DNA from: Streptosporangiaceae bacterium
GTDB taxonomy: Bacteria; Actinomycetota; Actinomycetes; Streptosporangiales; Streptosporangiaceae
Reading direction: 5' to 3'
DNA: 8,568 nt
Assembly: GCA_030041195.1 (NCBI GenBank)
Contig: JASHOI010000505.1
Location: 1-8,568, forward strand
Shown here in pieces: positions 1-5,554 of this stretch. How positions within the stretch are numbered: position 1 is the first letter of the stretch; each line of letters starts with the position of its first letter. Under the pieces are notes generated by a model, which was given only the letters and a program-made list of their open reading frames with translations, did no database searches and was not told the DNA's origin. The translations under genes and the position numbers were made by a program.

Positions 1-246
1 TCCGGGCTCGAGGTCGAGCTGGCCGGCGCCGGCGGACTGCGGTACGACGACTGGACCATGCGCAGGCCGGAGATGGTCACGTTCTACGGCCGCGACCCCG
101 GCTACCGGTACCTGCGGGCGCGGGGCAACTCGATCGAGGGCGGCACCTCGGAGATCCTGCGGAACATCATCGCCGAGCGGGTGCTCGGGCTGCCGCCCGA
201 GATCCGGGTGGACAAGGGTGTGCCATGGAAGGACCTGCCGCGATGA
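1..246 (+). CDS. Acyl-CoA dehydrogenase, C-terminal fragment (catalytic-type subunit)
   Basis: Only the last 81 residues are visible; the gene runs off the left edge in frame 1 and stops at TGA 244-246. The segment IEGGTSEILRNIIAERVLG (fragment residues 45-63) is the C-terminal signature of bacterial acyl-CoA dehydrogenases, flavoenzymes that make the alpha,beta double bond in an acyl-CoA and pass electrons to electron-transfer flavoprotein. Glu46 of the fragment (codon 136-138) lies in the loop that carries the catalytic base in medium-chain-type enzymes, although aligning on the GTS triplet shifts it one residue from that Glu. The gene overlaps the next ACAD by 4 bp (ATGA at 243-246), so the two are probably translationally coupled and may form a heteromeric enzyme. 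Substrate is unknown. An internal ATG at 58 is not a start, because the open frame and the family fold continue upstream. Confidence 0.93.
   Translation, partial: SGLEVELAGAGGLRYDDWTMRRPEMVTFYGRDPGYRYLRARGNSIEGGTSEILRNIIAERVLGLPPEIRVDKGVPWKDLPR
227..233 (+). promoter_or_regulatory. Ribosome binding site for the second ACAD
   Basis: GGAAGGA lies 9 nt before ATG 243, inside the last codons of the upstream gene. It favours the 243 start over ATG 225, which would place this purine run inside the coding sequence. Confidence 0.6.
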
Positions 247-1400
247 GCCAGGCAACCGACACCACCACCTCGCCGGGTCTCCCCGACCTGCTGTACGGCG
301 AGGCCGAGACCGAGCTGCGGGCCGCGGTCCGCTCGCTGCTGCAGGACCGGTGCGGCTGGGCCGAGGTGCTGGCCAGGAACGAGACCGGGCAGACGTACGA
401 CACCGGGCTGTGGCGGGTGCTCGCGGCCGATCTCGGCTGCGCGGGGCTGCTGATCCCGGAGAGCAGCGGCGGCGCCGGCGCGTCCTACCGCGAGGCGGCC
501 GTCGTGGCCGAGGAGACCGGGCGCGCGGTCGCGCCGGTCCCGTTCCTCGGGTCCGCGGTGGTGGCGACGGCGGCGCTGCTGGCCGCGGGCGACGATGAGC
601 TGCTCACCGCCCTGGCCGCCGGCACGTCGACCGCGGCGCTCGCGGTGCCGTTCCCGGCGGCTCCCGGGGCCAGGCCGCAGCCGACCGTCCGGCTGACCGC
701 GGCCGGGGACTCCGGCTACCGGCTCACCGGGACCGTCGCCGCGGTCGCCGATGCGCTGCCCGCCGACGTGCTGCTGGTGCCCACCGACGGCGTGCCGTAC
801 GGGCTCTACGCCGTGCCGGCCGACGCGGCAGGGGTTTCCCTGGCACCCGCGGTGTCCCTGGACATGACCAGGCAGCTCGCCGACCTGACGCTGGCCGAGG
901 CGGCCGGCCGGCGGATCGCGTCGGGCGAGACCGCGGACCGGGCGGTGGCCGCCGCGCTGGCGGCCGGCGCGGCGATCCTCGCCGCCGAGCAGCTGGGCCT
1001 GGCCGAGCGGTGCCTGGAGATGACCGTGGCCTATCTGAAGGAGCGGCGCCAGTTCGGCCGGCAGATCGGGTCGTTTCAGGCGCTCAAGCACCGCGTCGCC
1101 GACGTGTGGGTGGGCGTGACCCAGGCCCGGGCGGCGTCCCGGTACGCGGCGGCCTGCCTGGCCACCGCCGACCCGGACACCCCGGTTGCGATCGCGCTGG
1201 CCAAGGCGGCGTGCTCGGACGTCGCGGTCCGGGCCGCTGAGGAAAACCTGCAGCTGCACGGGGGCATCGGCTTCACCTGGGAGTACCCGACGCACCTGTA
1301 CCTGAAGCGGGCGAAGAGCTCGTCGATCGGGTTCGGCACCGCGGACCGGCACCGGGCCAGTCTGGCTGGGCTCGTGGACCTGCCCGGCCCCCGCCCGTGA
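243..1400 (+). CDS. Acyl-CoA dehydrogenase family protein, probable non-catalytic partner subunit
   Basis: A 385-aa protein of usual ACAD length. It has an N-terminal helical domain, a middle beta domain (about residues 130-225) and a C-terminal helical domain. Family marks are ERRQFGRQIGSFQALKHRVAD (about residues 267-287; the RQFG segment contacts FAD in relatives) and LQLHGGIGFTWEYPTHLYLKRA (about 336-357). Where the upstream ACAD has NSIEGGTSEI, this protein has SSIGFGTADR, so the Glu is replaced by Gly (about residue 363). Loss of the acid loop in one of two adjacent ACADs is the pattern of mycobacterial heteromeric FadE pairs used in sterol side-chain oxidation; assignment to such a pair is inference. 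I chose ATG 243 because it overlaps the upstream stop (ATGA) and has GGAAGGA 9 nt before it. An in-frame ATG at 225 (391 aa) with a weaker AAGGG upstream is possible. Confidence 0.93.
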   Translation: MSQATDTTTSPGLPDLLYGEAETELRAAVRSLLQDRCGWAEVLARNETGQTYDTGLWRVLAADLGCAGLLIPESSGGAGASYREAAVVAEETGRAVAPVPFLGSAVVATAALLAAGDDELLTALAAGTSTAALAVPFPAAPGARPQPTVRLTAAGDSGYRLTGTVAAVADALPADVLLVPTDGVPYGLYAVPADAAGVSLAPAVSLDMTRQLADLTLAEAAGRRIASGETADRAVAAALAAGAAILAAEQLGLAERCLEMTVAYLKERRQFGRQIGSFQALKHRVADVWVGVTQARAASRYAAACLATADPDTPVAIALAKAACSDVAVRAAEENLQLHGGIGFTWEYPTHLYLKRAKSSSIGFGTADRHRASLAGLVDLPGPRP

Positions 1401-1429
1401 TCGCGCCGGCCGGCCTCCCCCCACCGCCC

Positions 1430-1436
1430 GAAGGAG
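1430..1436 (+). promoter_or_regulatory. Ribosome binding site for the SDR gene
   Basis: GAAGGAG, a near-perfect anti-Shine-Dalgarno complement, ends 7 nt before ATG 1444. It lies in the 43-bp gap after the second ACAD. I see no convincing promoter or terminator in that gap, so the SDR is most likely read from the same transcript. Confidence 0.75.
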
Positions 1437-1443
1437 CCCTCCG

Positions 1444-2220
1444 ATGAGATCGGTTGCCGGTGCTGGCGTGGTGGTCACCGGCGGCGGCAGCGGGATCGGC
1501 GCCGCCCTGTGCCGCCGGTTCGCGGCCGAGGGCGCCAGGGTTGTGGTCAACGACATCGACGGCGAGGCCGCCGCCGCGGTCGCCGCCGCGTGCGGCGGCA
1601 CGCCGATCGCCGGCGACGCCGCCAGCGAGGACGGCGTCGCCGCGCTGATCTCCGGCGCCCGCGCCGAACTCGGCGAGATCGACCTGTTCTGCGCCAACGC
1701 CGGGATCGCGCGCACCGGCGGGCCCGAGGCCCCGGAGGCGGACTGGGAGGCCTCCTGGCAGGTCAACGTCATGGCGCACGTCCGCGCGGCCAGGCTGCTG
1801 GTCGGGCCGTGGCTGGAGCGCGGGAGCGGCCACCTGATCTGCACGGTCTCGGCGGCCGGGCTGCTGACCGTTCCCGGCTCGGCGCCGTACGCGGTCACCA
1901 AGCACGGCGCGCTCGCGTTCGCCGAGTGGCTGGCGGTCACGTACGCGCACCGCGGCCTGACCGTTCAGGCGATCTGCCCGCTCGGCGTGCGGACCCCGAT
2001 GCTCGACCGCAGCAATCCCAGGATCGAGGCGCTGCTCGGCGAGTCGGCGATCCAGCCGGACGCGGTCGCCGACGCGGTGCTGCAGGGCATCGCCGACGGC
2101 CGGTTCCTGATCCTGCCGCACCCCGAGGTCGCGGGCATGTACGCGGGCCGGGCCGCCGAGACCGACCGCTGGCTGCGCGGCATGAGCAGGGTGCAGCAGG
2201 GCCTGGAAGAACTCGGCTAG
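1444..2220 (+). CDS. Short-chain dehydrogenase/reductase (classical SDR)
   Basis: A 258-aa classical SDR, an NAD(P)-dependent alcohol/ketone oxidoreductase with one Rossmann domain. It has the glycine-rich dinucleotide motif TGGGSGIG (12-19), Asp37 at the end of strand beta2 (usually favours NAD(H) over NADP(H)), CANAG (83-87), catalytic Asn108 in the VNV segment, Ser136 in TVSAAG, and Tyr149/Lys153 in YAVTK. The Ser-Asn-Tyr-Lys tetrad is therefore complete and the enzyme should be active. Length and start fit the family, and the start has a strong ribosome binding site. Its place after two ACAD genes suggests it oxidises a hydroxyacyl-CoA or related hydroxyl in the same catabolic route, but SDR substrate cannot be read from sequence. 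The C-terminal stretch (about 220-258, rich in charged residues) is variable in the family. Confidence 0.95.
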   Translation: MRSVAGAGVVVTGGGSGIGAALCRRFAAEGARVVVNDIDGEAAAAVAAACGGTPIAGDAASEDGVAALISGARAELGEIDLFCANAGIARTGGPEAPEADWEASWQVNVMAHVRAARLLVGPWLERGSGHLICTVSAAGLLTVPGSAPYAVTKHGALAFAEWLAVTYAHRGLTVQAICPLGVRTPMLDRSNPRIEALLGESAIQPDAVADAVLQGIADGRFLILPHPEVAGMYAGRAAETDRWLRGMSRVQQGLEELG

Positions 2221-2227
2221 GGCCCCG

Positions 2228-2244
2228 GGAACCGACACGGTTCC
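2228..2244. repeat. Inverted repeat GGAACC-N5-GGTTCC
   Basis: Perfect 6-bp arms (2228-2233 and 2239-2244) with a 5-nt spacer, beginning 8 nt after the SDR stop and about 84 nt before the VOC start. No T-run follows, so it is a weak terminator candidate. It could equally be an operator for the VOC gene. The rest of the 107-bp gap holds two GTTACC copies (2257-2262, 2285-2290) and no promoter I can defend. Confidence 0.4.
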
Positions 2245-2327
2245 ACTATGTGGCGGGTTACCGCCGGCTGATCCGAAACTAGCCGTTACCATGCTGCACG
2301 ATGACAAGGACTCCGAGCTGATCGCCC

Positions 2328-2855
2328 ATGGCAGCCACCGGCCCGAGCGGCACGTCCCCCGAGGCACCGGTCACGGCAGAGCCTGACCAGGAGCCGGTTC
2401 CCGCGTGGGCCGCGCCAACTCCGGCAGGCGAGGCGGCCACCGGCATGATCCACCATCTCGAGTTCTGGGTTCCCGACCTCGACCGCGCCGTGGCCAGCTG
2501 GGGCTGGCTGCTCGACGAACTGGGCTACAAGCCGTTCGGGGACTGGCCGGGCGGCCGCAGCTGGCGGGCCGGGCACACCTACATCGTCCTCGAGCAGTCC
2601 CCGGACCGCACCGCGAGCCGGCACGACCGGCGCCGCCCGGGCCTGAACCACCTCGCGTTCCACGTGGCCGACCAGGAACAGATAGAGAAGCTGGTGGCGG
2701 TTGCGCCGAGCAACGGCTGGCGGCTGATGTTCGCCGACCGCCACCCGCACGCCGGGGGCGAGGGCCACTACGCCGCCTACCTGGAGAACGTGGACGGCTT
2801 CGAGGCGGAACTGGTCGCGCCGGCCGCCGGCTCACCCCCCGATGCCAGCGGCTGA
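2328..2855 (+). CDS. VOC/glyoxalase-fold family protein
   Basis: A 175-aa protein with one vicinal-oxygen-chelate module of two beta-alpha-beta-beta-beta halves. The first half begins MIHHLEFWVPDLDRAVASWG (40-59) and the second GLNHLAFHVAD (105-115). Candidate metal ligands sit at the four usual places: His43, Glu89 in VLEQ, His108 and Glu161 in the DGFEAEL segment, so a metal-binding enzyme is plausible. VOC members include glyoxalases, extradiol dioxygenases, epimerases and resistance proteins; which one this is cannot be told. Residues 1-39 are Pro/Ala/Glu-rich and lie outside the fold. No good ribosome binding site precedes ATG 2328, and ATG 2445 would give a 136-aa protein of typical size, so the start is uncertain. 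It follows the SDR by 107 bp and may be a separate unit. Confidence 0.85.
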   Translation: MAATGPSGTSPEAPVTAEPDQEPVPAWAAPTPAGEAATGMIHHLEFWVPDLDRAVASWGWLLDELGYKPFGDWPGGRSWRAGHTYIVLEQSPDRTASRHDRRRPGLNHLAFHVADQEQIEKLVAVAPSNGWRLMFADRHPHAGGEGHYAAYLENVDGFEAELVAPAAGSPPDASG

Positions 2856-2865
2856 CCCGGCGGCC
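2822..2865. terminator. Possible shared terminator stem between convergent genes
   Basis: A perfect 9-bp inverted repeat, GGCCGCCGG (2822-2830) and CCGGCGGCC (2857-2865), encloses 26 nt at the junction of the convergent VOC and GH3 genes, whose stop codons are 13 bp apart. It could stabilise or end both transcripts. There is no T-tract on either strand and the loop is long, so this is a weak call. Confidence 0.3.
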
Positions 2866-2868
2866 CGC

Positions 2869-5544
2869 TTATTCCAGCCGGATCGCCGTTTCGAGCCGCA
2901 GGTCCCGCGATGACCGCCCGACGTGCAGCGTGTAGCGACCCGGGGGCCAGACCCAGCCGCCCGTGCCGGAGTCCCAGCGGGCAAAGGCCCTGGCCGGTAC
3001 CTGGAGCACCACGTCAGCCGGCGCGCCGGGCTGCGCGCTGACCGCGGCGAACGCGGCCAGCGTCCGCGGCGGCCTGGCCGCGCCGCTATCGTCCGCCACC
3101 GATGGGGCCGCGAGGTAGGCCTGGACCACCTCGCGCCCGGCCCGGGAGCCGGTGTTGCGCACCGTGACCACGAGGGTGAGATCTTCGCCAGCGGCCGGCT
3201 CGGCCGTTGCCGCCCGCAGCGACTCATACGCCCAGGTCGTGTAGCCGAGCCCGTGGCCGAACGGGAACTGCGGCCGGACCCGGGTGGCGTCGTAGCCGCG
3301 GTAGCCGATGAGCAGGCCCTCGTCGTAGCTGATCACCCCGTCGCGCGGCACCGCGTGCAGCACCGGGCAGTCCGCCTCGGCGGCCGGCAGCGTGACCGGC
3401 AGCCTGCCGCCGGGCTCGGCCCGGCCCAGCAGCACGTCGGCGAGCGCGTCGCCCATGGCCTGGCCGGGCAGCCAGGCATACAGCACGGCCGCGACCTGAT
3501 CGGCCCACGGCGCCAGCACCGGCATGCCGGCGTTCACCACGACCACGGTCCGGCGGTTCACCGCGGCCACCCGCCGGACCAGCTCGTCCTGCCGGCCGGA
3601 CAGCGCGAGCGTGCGGCGGTCAAAGCCCTCGCTCTCGGTCATCGGCGGCGACCCGACGACCACGACCGCCGCGTCCGCGCTGCCCGCCGCCCGCTCCGCC
3701 TCGGCCAGCATCGCGTCGTCGTCGGCCACTGGCACGATGCCGAGCCGGACCGCGAGCGGGCCTTCGCCGTCGGCGGCCGGCCGGAACTCGAGCCGGATCT
3801 CGGCGGGCCGCCCGGCCTGCAGCGCGGCCGTCGCCCGGATCTCGCCGGGGCGGGCCATGGCCTCGACCGGGTCGTCGGGCACCGCGGTCGTTCCGTCCGC
3901 GATCACCGTGCCGTCCACGGCGAGCGTGAGGTGACCGATCCCGGCCGCGCCGAGCAGGTGCGGACCGGTGCTGTCCGGCCGGAACGAGGTGATCAGCACG
4001 ATGCTGCCGCCCAGGCCCCAGCCGATCCCGGGGGGAATCCGGTCCCACCAGGCCAGCGCCGTCGAGGTGCGGTGCTCGGTGGCCAGCAGGCCGCCGTCGC
4101 GGTCGCGGAACTCCAGCAGCAGCCCCGGCTCCCCGGTGCCCGGATCGTGCAGTGACCCGGCGTCGGGTTCCGGCACCACCACCCACGTCTGGCATCCGGG
4201 GGCCACGGTGACCTCGGCGTGCCCGGCCAGCGCGGCGGCGACCGCGGCGGCCGGGGTGGACACCGCGGCCGGGATCACGACCGCGCTGCCGCCGCCATGG
4301 ATGGCCGGCCGGATAGCGTTCGGCCCGATCACCGCGACCCGCTCGATGTGGTGCGGGTCAATGGGCAGGGCCTCGTCCTCGTTGCGCAACAGCACAAACC
4401 CCGCCGCCGCCGCCCTCCGCAGCAGCGCATGGTCGATGAGGCCCGGCCCGGGATCGTGAGCTGGTCCGGGATCGAGATCTGGAGCGGGATCGTGAGCTGG
4501 CCCGGGATCGAAACTTGAATCGGGATCCGTTGGGGCGGCGAAGCCGGCGCCAGCCGCGACGGCCGGCCGGAGGCCGGCCCGAGCGGCCGGCACGCGGGGG
4601 GGTCCTGGGGGGTCGTCCCCCCCGGGCAACACAGCTCCGACTCGCGAAGCGAGCCGGAGCAGCCGGATCACCTTGTCGTCGAGCACGTCGGCGGTGACCG
4701 CGCCGTCGGCCACCGCGGCCGCCAGCTGGCCGCCCCACGGCCCGTCCGGGCCCGGCATCGCCAGGTCGAGCGCTGCCAGCGCGGTGGCGGCGGTGCTGCG
4801 CGCCGCGTGCCAGTCGGATGTGACCACGCCGTCGAAGCCCCACTCGTCCTTGAGCACGTCCCGCAGCAGCGGCGCGTGCTCGGTCATCGGGATCCCGTTG
4901 ACCTTGTTGTAGGCGGCCATCACCAGCGCCACCCCGGCCTCGCGCACGCACGCCTCGAACGGGACCAGGTACAGCTCCCGCAGCACGTGCTCGGCGATCC
5001 GGGCGTCGTAGGTCCAGCGCTCGGTCTCCGAGTCGTTGCCGACGAAGTGCTTGGCGGTCGCGGCGACCCCGGCGCCCTGCACCCCGCGGACGAACGCGAC
5101 CGCGAGCCGGGCGGTCAGCACCGGGTCTTCGGCGAAGCACTCGAACCCGCGGCCGCCGAGCGGCGTGCGCATCAGGTTGATCGTGGGCGCGAGCAGCACG
5201 TCGACGCCCTTGCCCCGCGCCTCCGCGCCCAGTGCGGCGGCGAGCTCGCCGACCAGCTCGGGGTCCCAGGTGGCTCCGAGAGCGGACGGACACGGCAGGC
5301 TGGACGAGGGCTCGCGCTCGTCGAGGACCACGCCCCTGACCCCGGCCGGGCCATCCGACATGATCATCGGCCGGAGCCCGAGCCCCTCGGCGCCCTGCGT
5401 GCGCCAACTGTCGGCGCCGGTCAGCAGCAGCGCCTTGTCGTGCACGGTGAGATCGGCCAGAAGGCGCAGCGCCGCTTCCGGGCGGGCCCCCGCCCGGCCG
5501 GAAGCCCGGCCGGGCGGGATCCGCCCCGTGTTGTGAGTTGTCAT
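2869..5544 (-). CDS. Glycoside hydrolase family 3 beta-glycosidase (probable beta-glucosidase) with PA14 domain
   Basis: An 891-aa GH3 enzyme that should release terminal sugar, probably glucose, from beta-glycosides by a retaining mechanism. Domains in order: TIM barrel (about 22-300) with SDGPAGVR (63-70), KHF (165-167) and nucleophile Asp244 in VTSDW; an unusually long repeat-rich hinge (about 303-369); alpha/beta sandwich (from 371) split by a PA14 domain (about 470-605); acid/base Glu639 in TESEGFDR; fibronectin-III-like C-terminus (about 785-885). The layout matches PA14-bearing beta-glucosidases such as the Kluyveromyces marxianus enzyme. No signal peptide is visible, so it is probably cytoplasmic. 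It starts 10 bp after the solute-binding protein stop, without its own Shine-Dalgarno, which points to coupled translation and to work on an imported glycoside. Xylosidase or mixed specificity cannot be excluded. Confidence 0.95.
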   Translation of the reverse strand: MTTHNTGRIPPGRASGRAGARPEAALRLLADLTVHDKALLLTGADSWRTQGAEGLGLRPMIMSDGPAGVRGVVLDEREPSSSLPCPSALGATWDPELVGELAAALGAEARGKGVDVLLAPTINLMRTPLGGRGFECFAEDPVLTARLAVAFVRGVQGAGVAATAKHFVGNDSETERWTYDARIAEHVLRELYLVPFEACVREAGVALVMAAYNKVNGIPMTEHAPLLRDVLKDEWGFDGVVTSDWHAARSTAATALAALDLAMPGPDGPWGGQLAAAVADGAVTADVLDDKVIRLLRLASRVGAVLPGGDDPPGPPRVPAARAGLRPAVAAGAGFAAPTDPDSSFDPGPAHDPAPDLDPGPAHDPGPGLIDHALLRRAAAAGFVLLRNEDEALPIDPHHIERVAVIGPNAIRPAIHGGGSAVVIPAAVSTPAAAVAAALAGHAEVTVAPGCQTWVVVPEPDAGSLHDPGTGEPGLLLEFRDRDGGLLATEHRTSTALAWWDRIPPGIGWGLGGSIVLITSFRPDSTGPHLLGAAGIGHLTLAVDGTVIADGTTAVPDDPVEAMARPGEIRATAALQAGRPAEIRLEFRPAADGEGPLAVRLGIVPVADDDAMLAEAERAAGSADAAVVVVGSPPMTESEGFDRRTLALSGRQDELVRRVAAVNRRTVVVVNAGMPVLAPWADQVAAVLYAWLPGQAMGDALADVLLGRAEPGGRLPVTLPAAEADCPVLHAVPRDGVISYDEGLLIGYRGYDATRVRPQFPFGHGLGYTTWAYESLRAATAEPAAGEDLTLVVTVRNTGSRAGREVVQAYLAAPSVADDSGAARPPRTLAAFAAVSAQPGAPADVVLQVPARAFARWDSGTGGWVWPPGRYTLHVGRSSRDLRLETAIRLE
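4438..4527 (-). repeat. 18-bp tandem minisatellite encoding DP-hexapeptides in the GH3 hinge
   Basis: On the plus strand, 18-bp units beginning CGGGATC start at 4449, 4467, 4485 and 4503, with a further partial copy at 4521. The units at 4449 and 4485 match at 17 of 18 bases, and the 36-bp pair at 4449-4484 and 4485-4520 at 30 of 36. In the GH3 frame, residues 340-369 read DPDSSF, DPGPAH, DPAPDL, DPGPAH, DPGPGL. It forms a Pro/Asp-rich linker just before the second core domain. Confidence 0.85.
4555..4660. repeat. Nested GC palindromes, candidate palindromic mobile element inside GH3
   Basis: Three palindromes lie end to end: GGCCGGCC-GGA-GGCCGGCC (4561-4579); GGGGGG-TCGT-CCCCCC (4607-4622, flanked by a second G-run at 4596-4602); and GCTCCG-A-CTCGC-GAA-GCGAG-C-CGGAGC (4634-4660), 11 pairs with one mismatch. 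The stretch stays in frame and encodes most of the low-complexity Gly/Pro/Ala hinge, about residues 295-330 of the GH3 protein. Such stacked palindromes are typical of short dispersed elements in high-GC genomes; that identity is inferred. The last palindrome overlaps the conserved end of the barrel helix (LLRLASRVGA), so part of it may be coincidence. Confidence 0.5.
5489..5518 (-). repeat. Perfect 13-bp GC hairpin at the 5' end of the GH3 coding sequence
   Basis: CCCGCCCGGCCGG (5489-5501) and its exact reverse complement (5506-5518) enclose a 4-nt loop. In the mRNA it begins 27 nt into the GH3 coding sequence and encodes part of the N-terminal tail (residues 9-19), ahead of the barrel. An all-GC stem so near the start codon could lower initiation or act as a stability or transcript-processing element in the SBP-GH3 message. 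Confidence 0.6.
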
Positions 5545-5554
5545 CGCCGCGGGT

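Noticed and set aside
102..1940. 612-codon open frame on the minus strand opposite the ACAD and SDR genes
   Set aside because: It is antisense to two well-recognised genes, is Arg/Gly/Pro-rich with no recognisable domain, and arises from the strong GC bias at third positions.
2287..2292. TACCAT as a promoter -10 for the VOC gene
   Set aside because: No acceptable -35 sequence at the right distance; a hexamer match alone is expected by chance.
1273..2367. 364-codon open frame on the minus strand opposite the SDR
   Set aside because: Antisense shadow of the SDR with low-complexity composition and no ribosome binding site or domain.
2923..4155. 410-codon open frame on the plus strand opposite the GH3 gene
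   Set aside because: Antisense shadow; the opposite frame holds clear GH3 and PA14 domains, and this one shows only Arg/Gly/Pro/His-rich sequence.
4438..4527. Short tandem repeats read as a possible CRISPR array
   Set aside because: The units are 18 bp, directly abutting with no spacers, and lie in frame within a gene, so this is a coding minisatellite.
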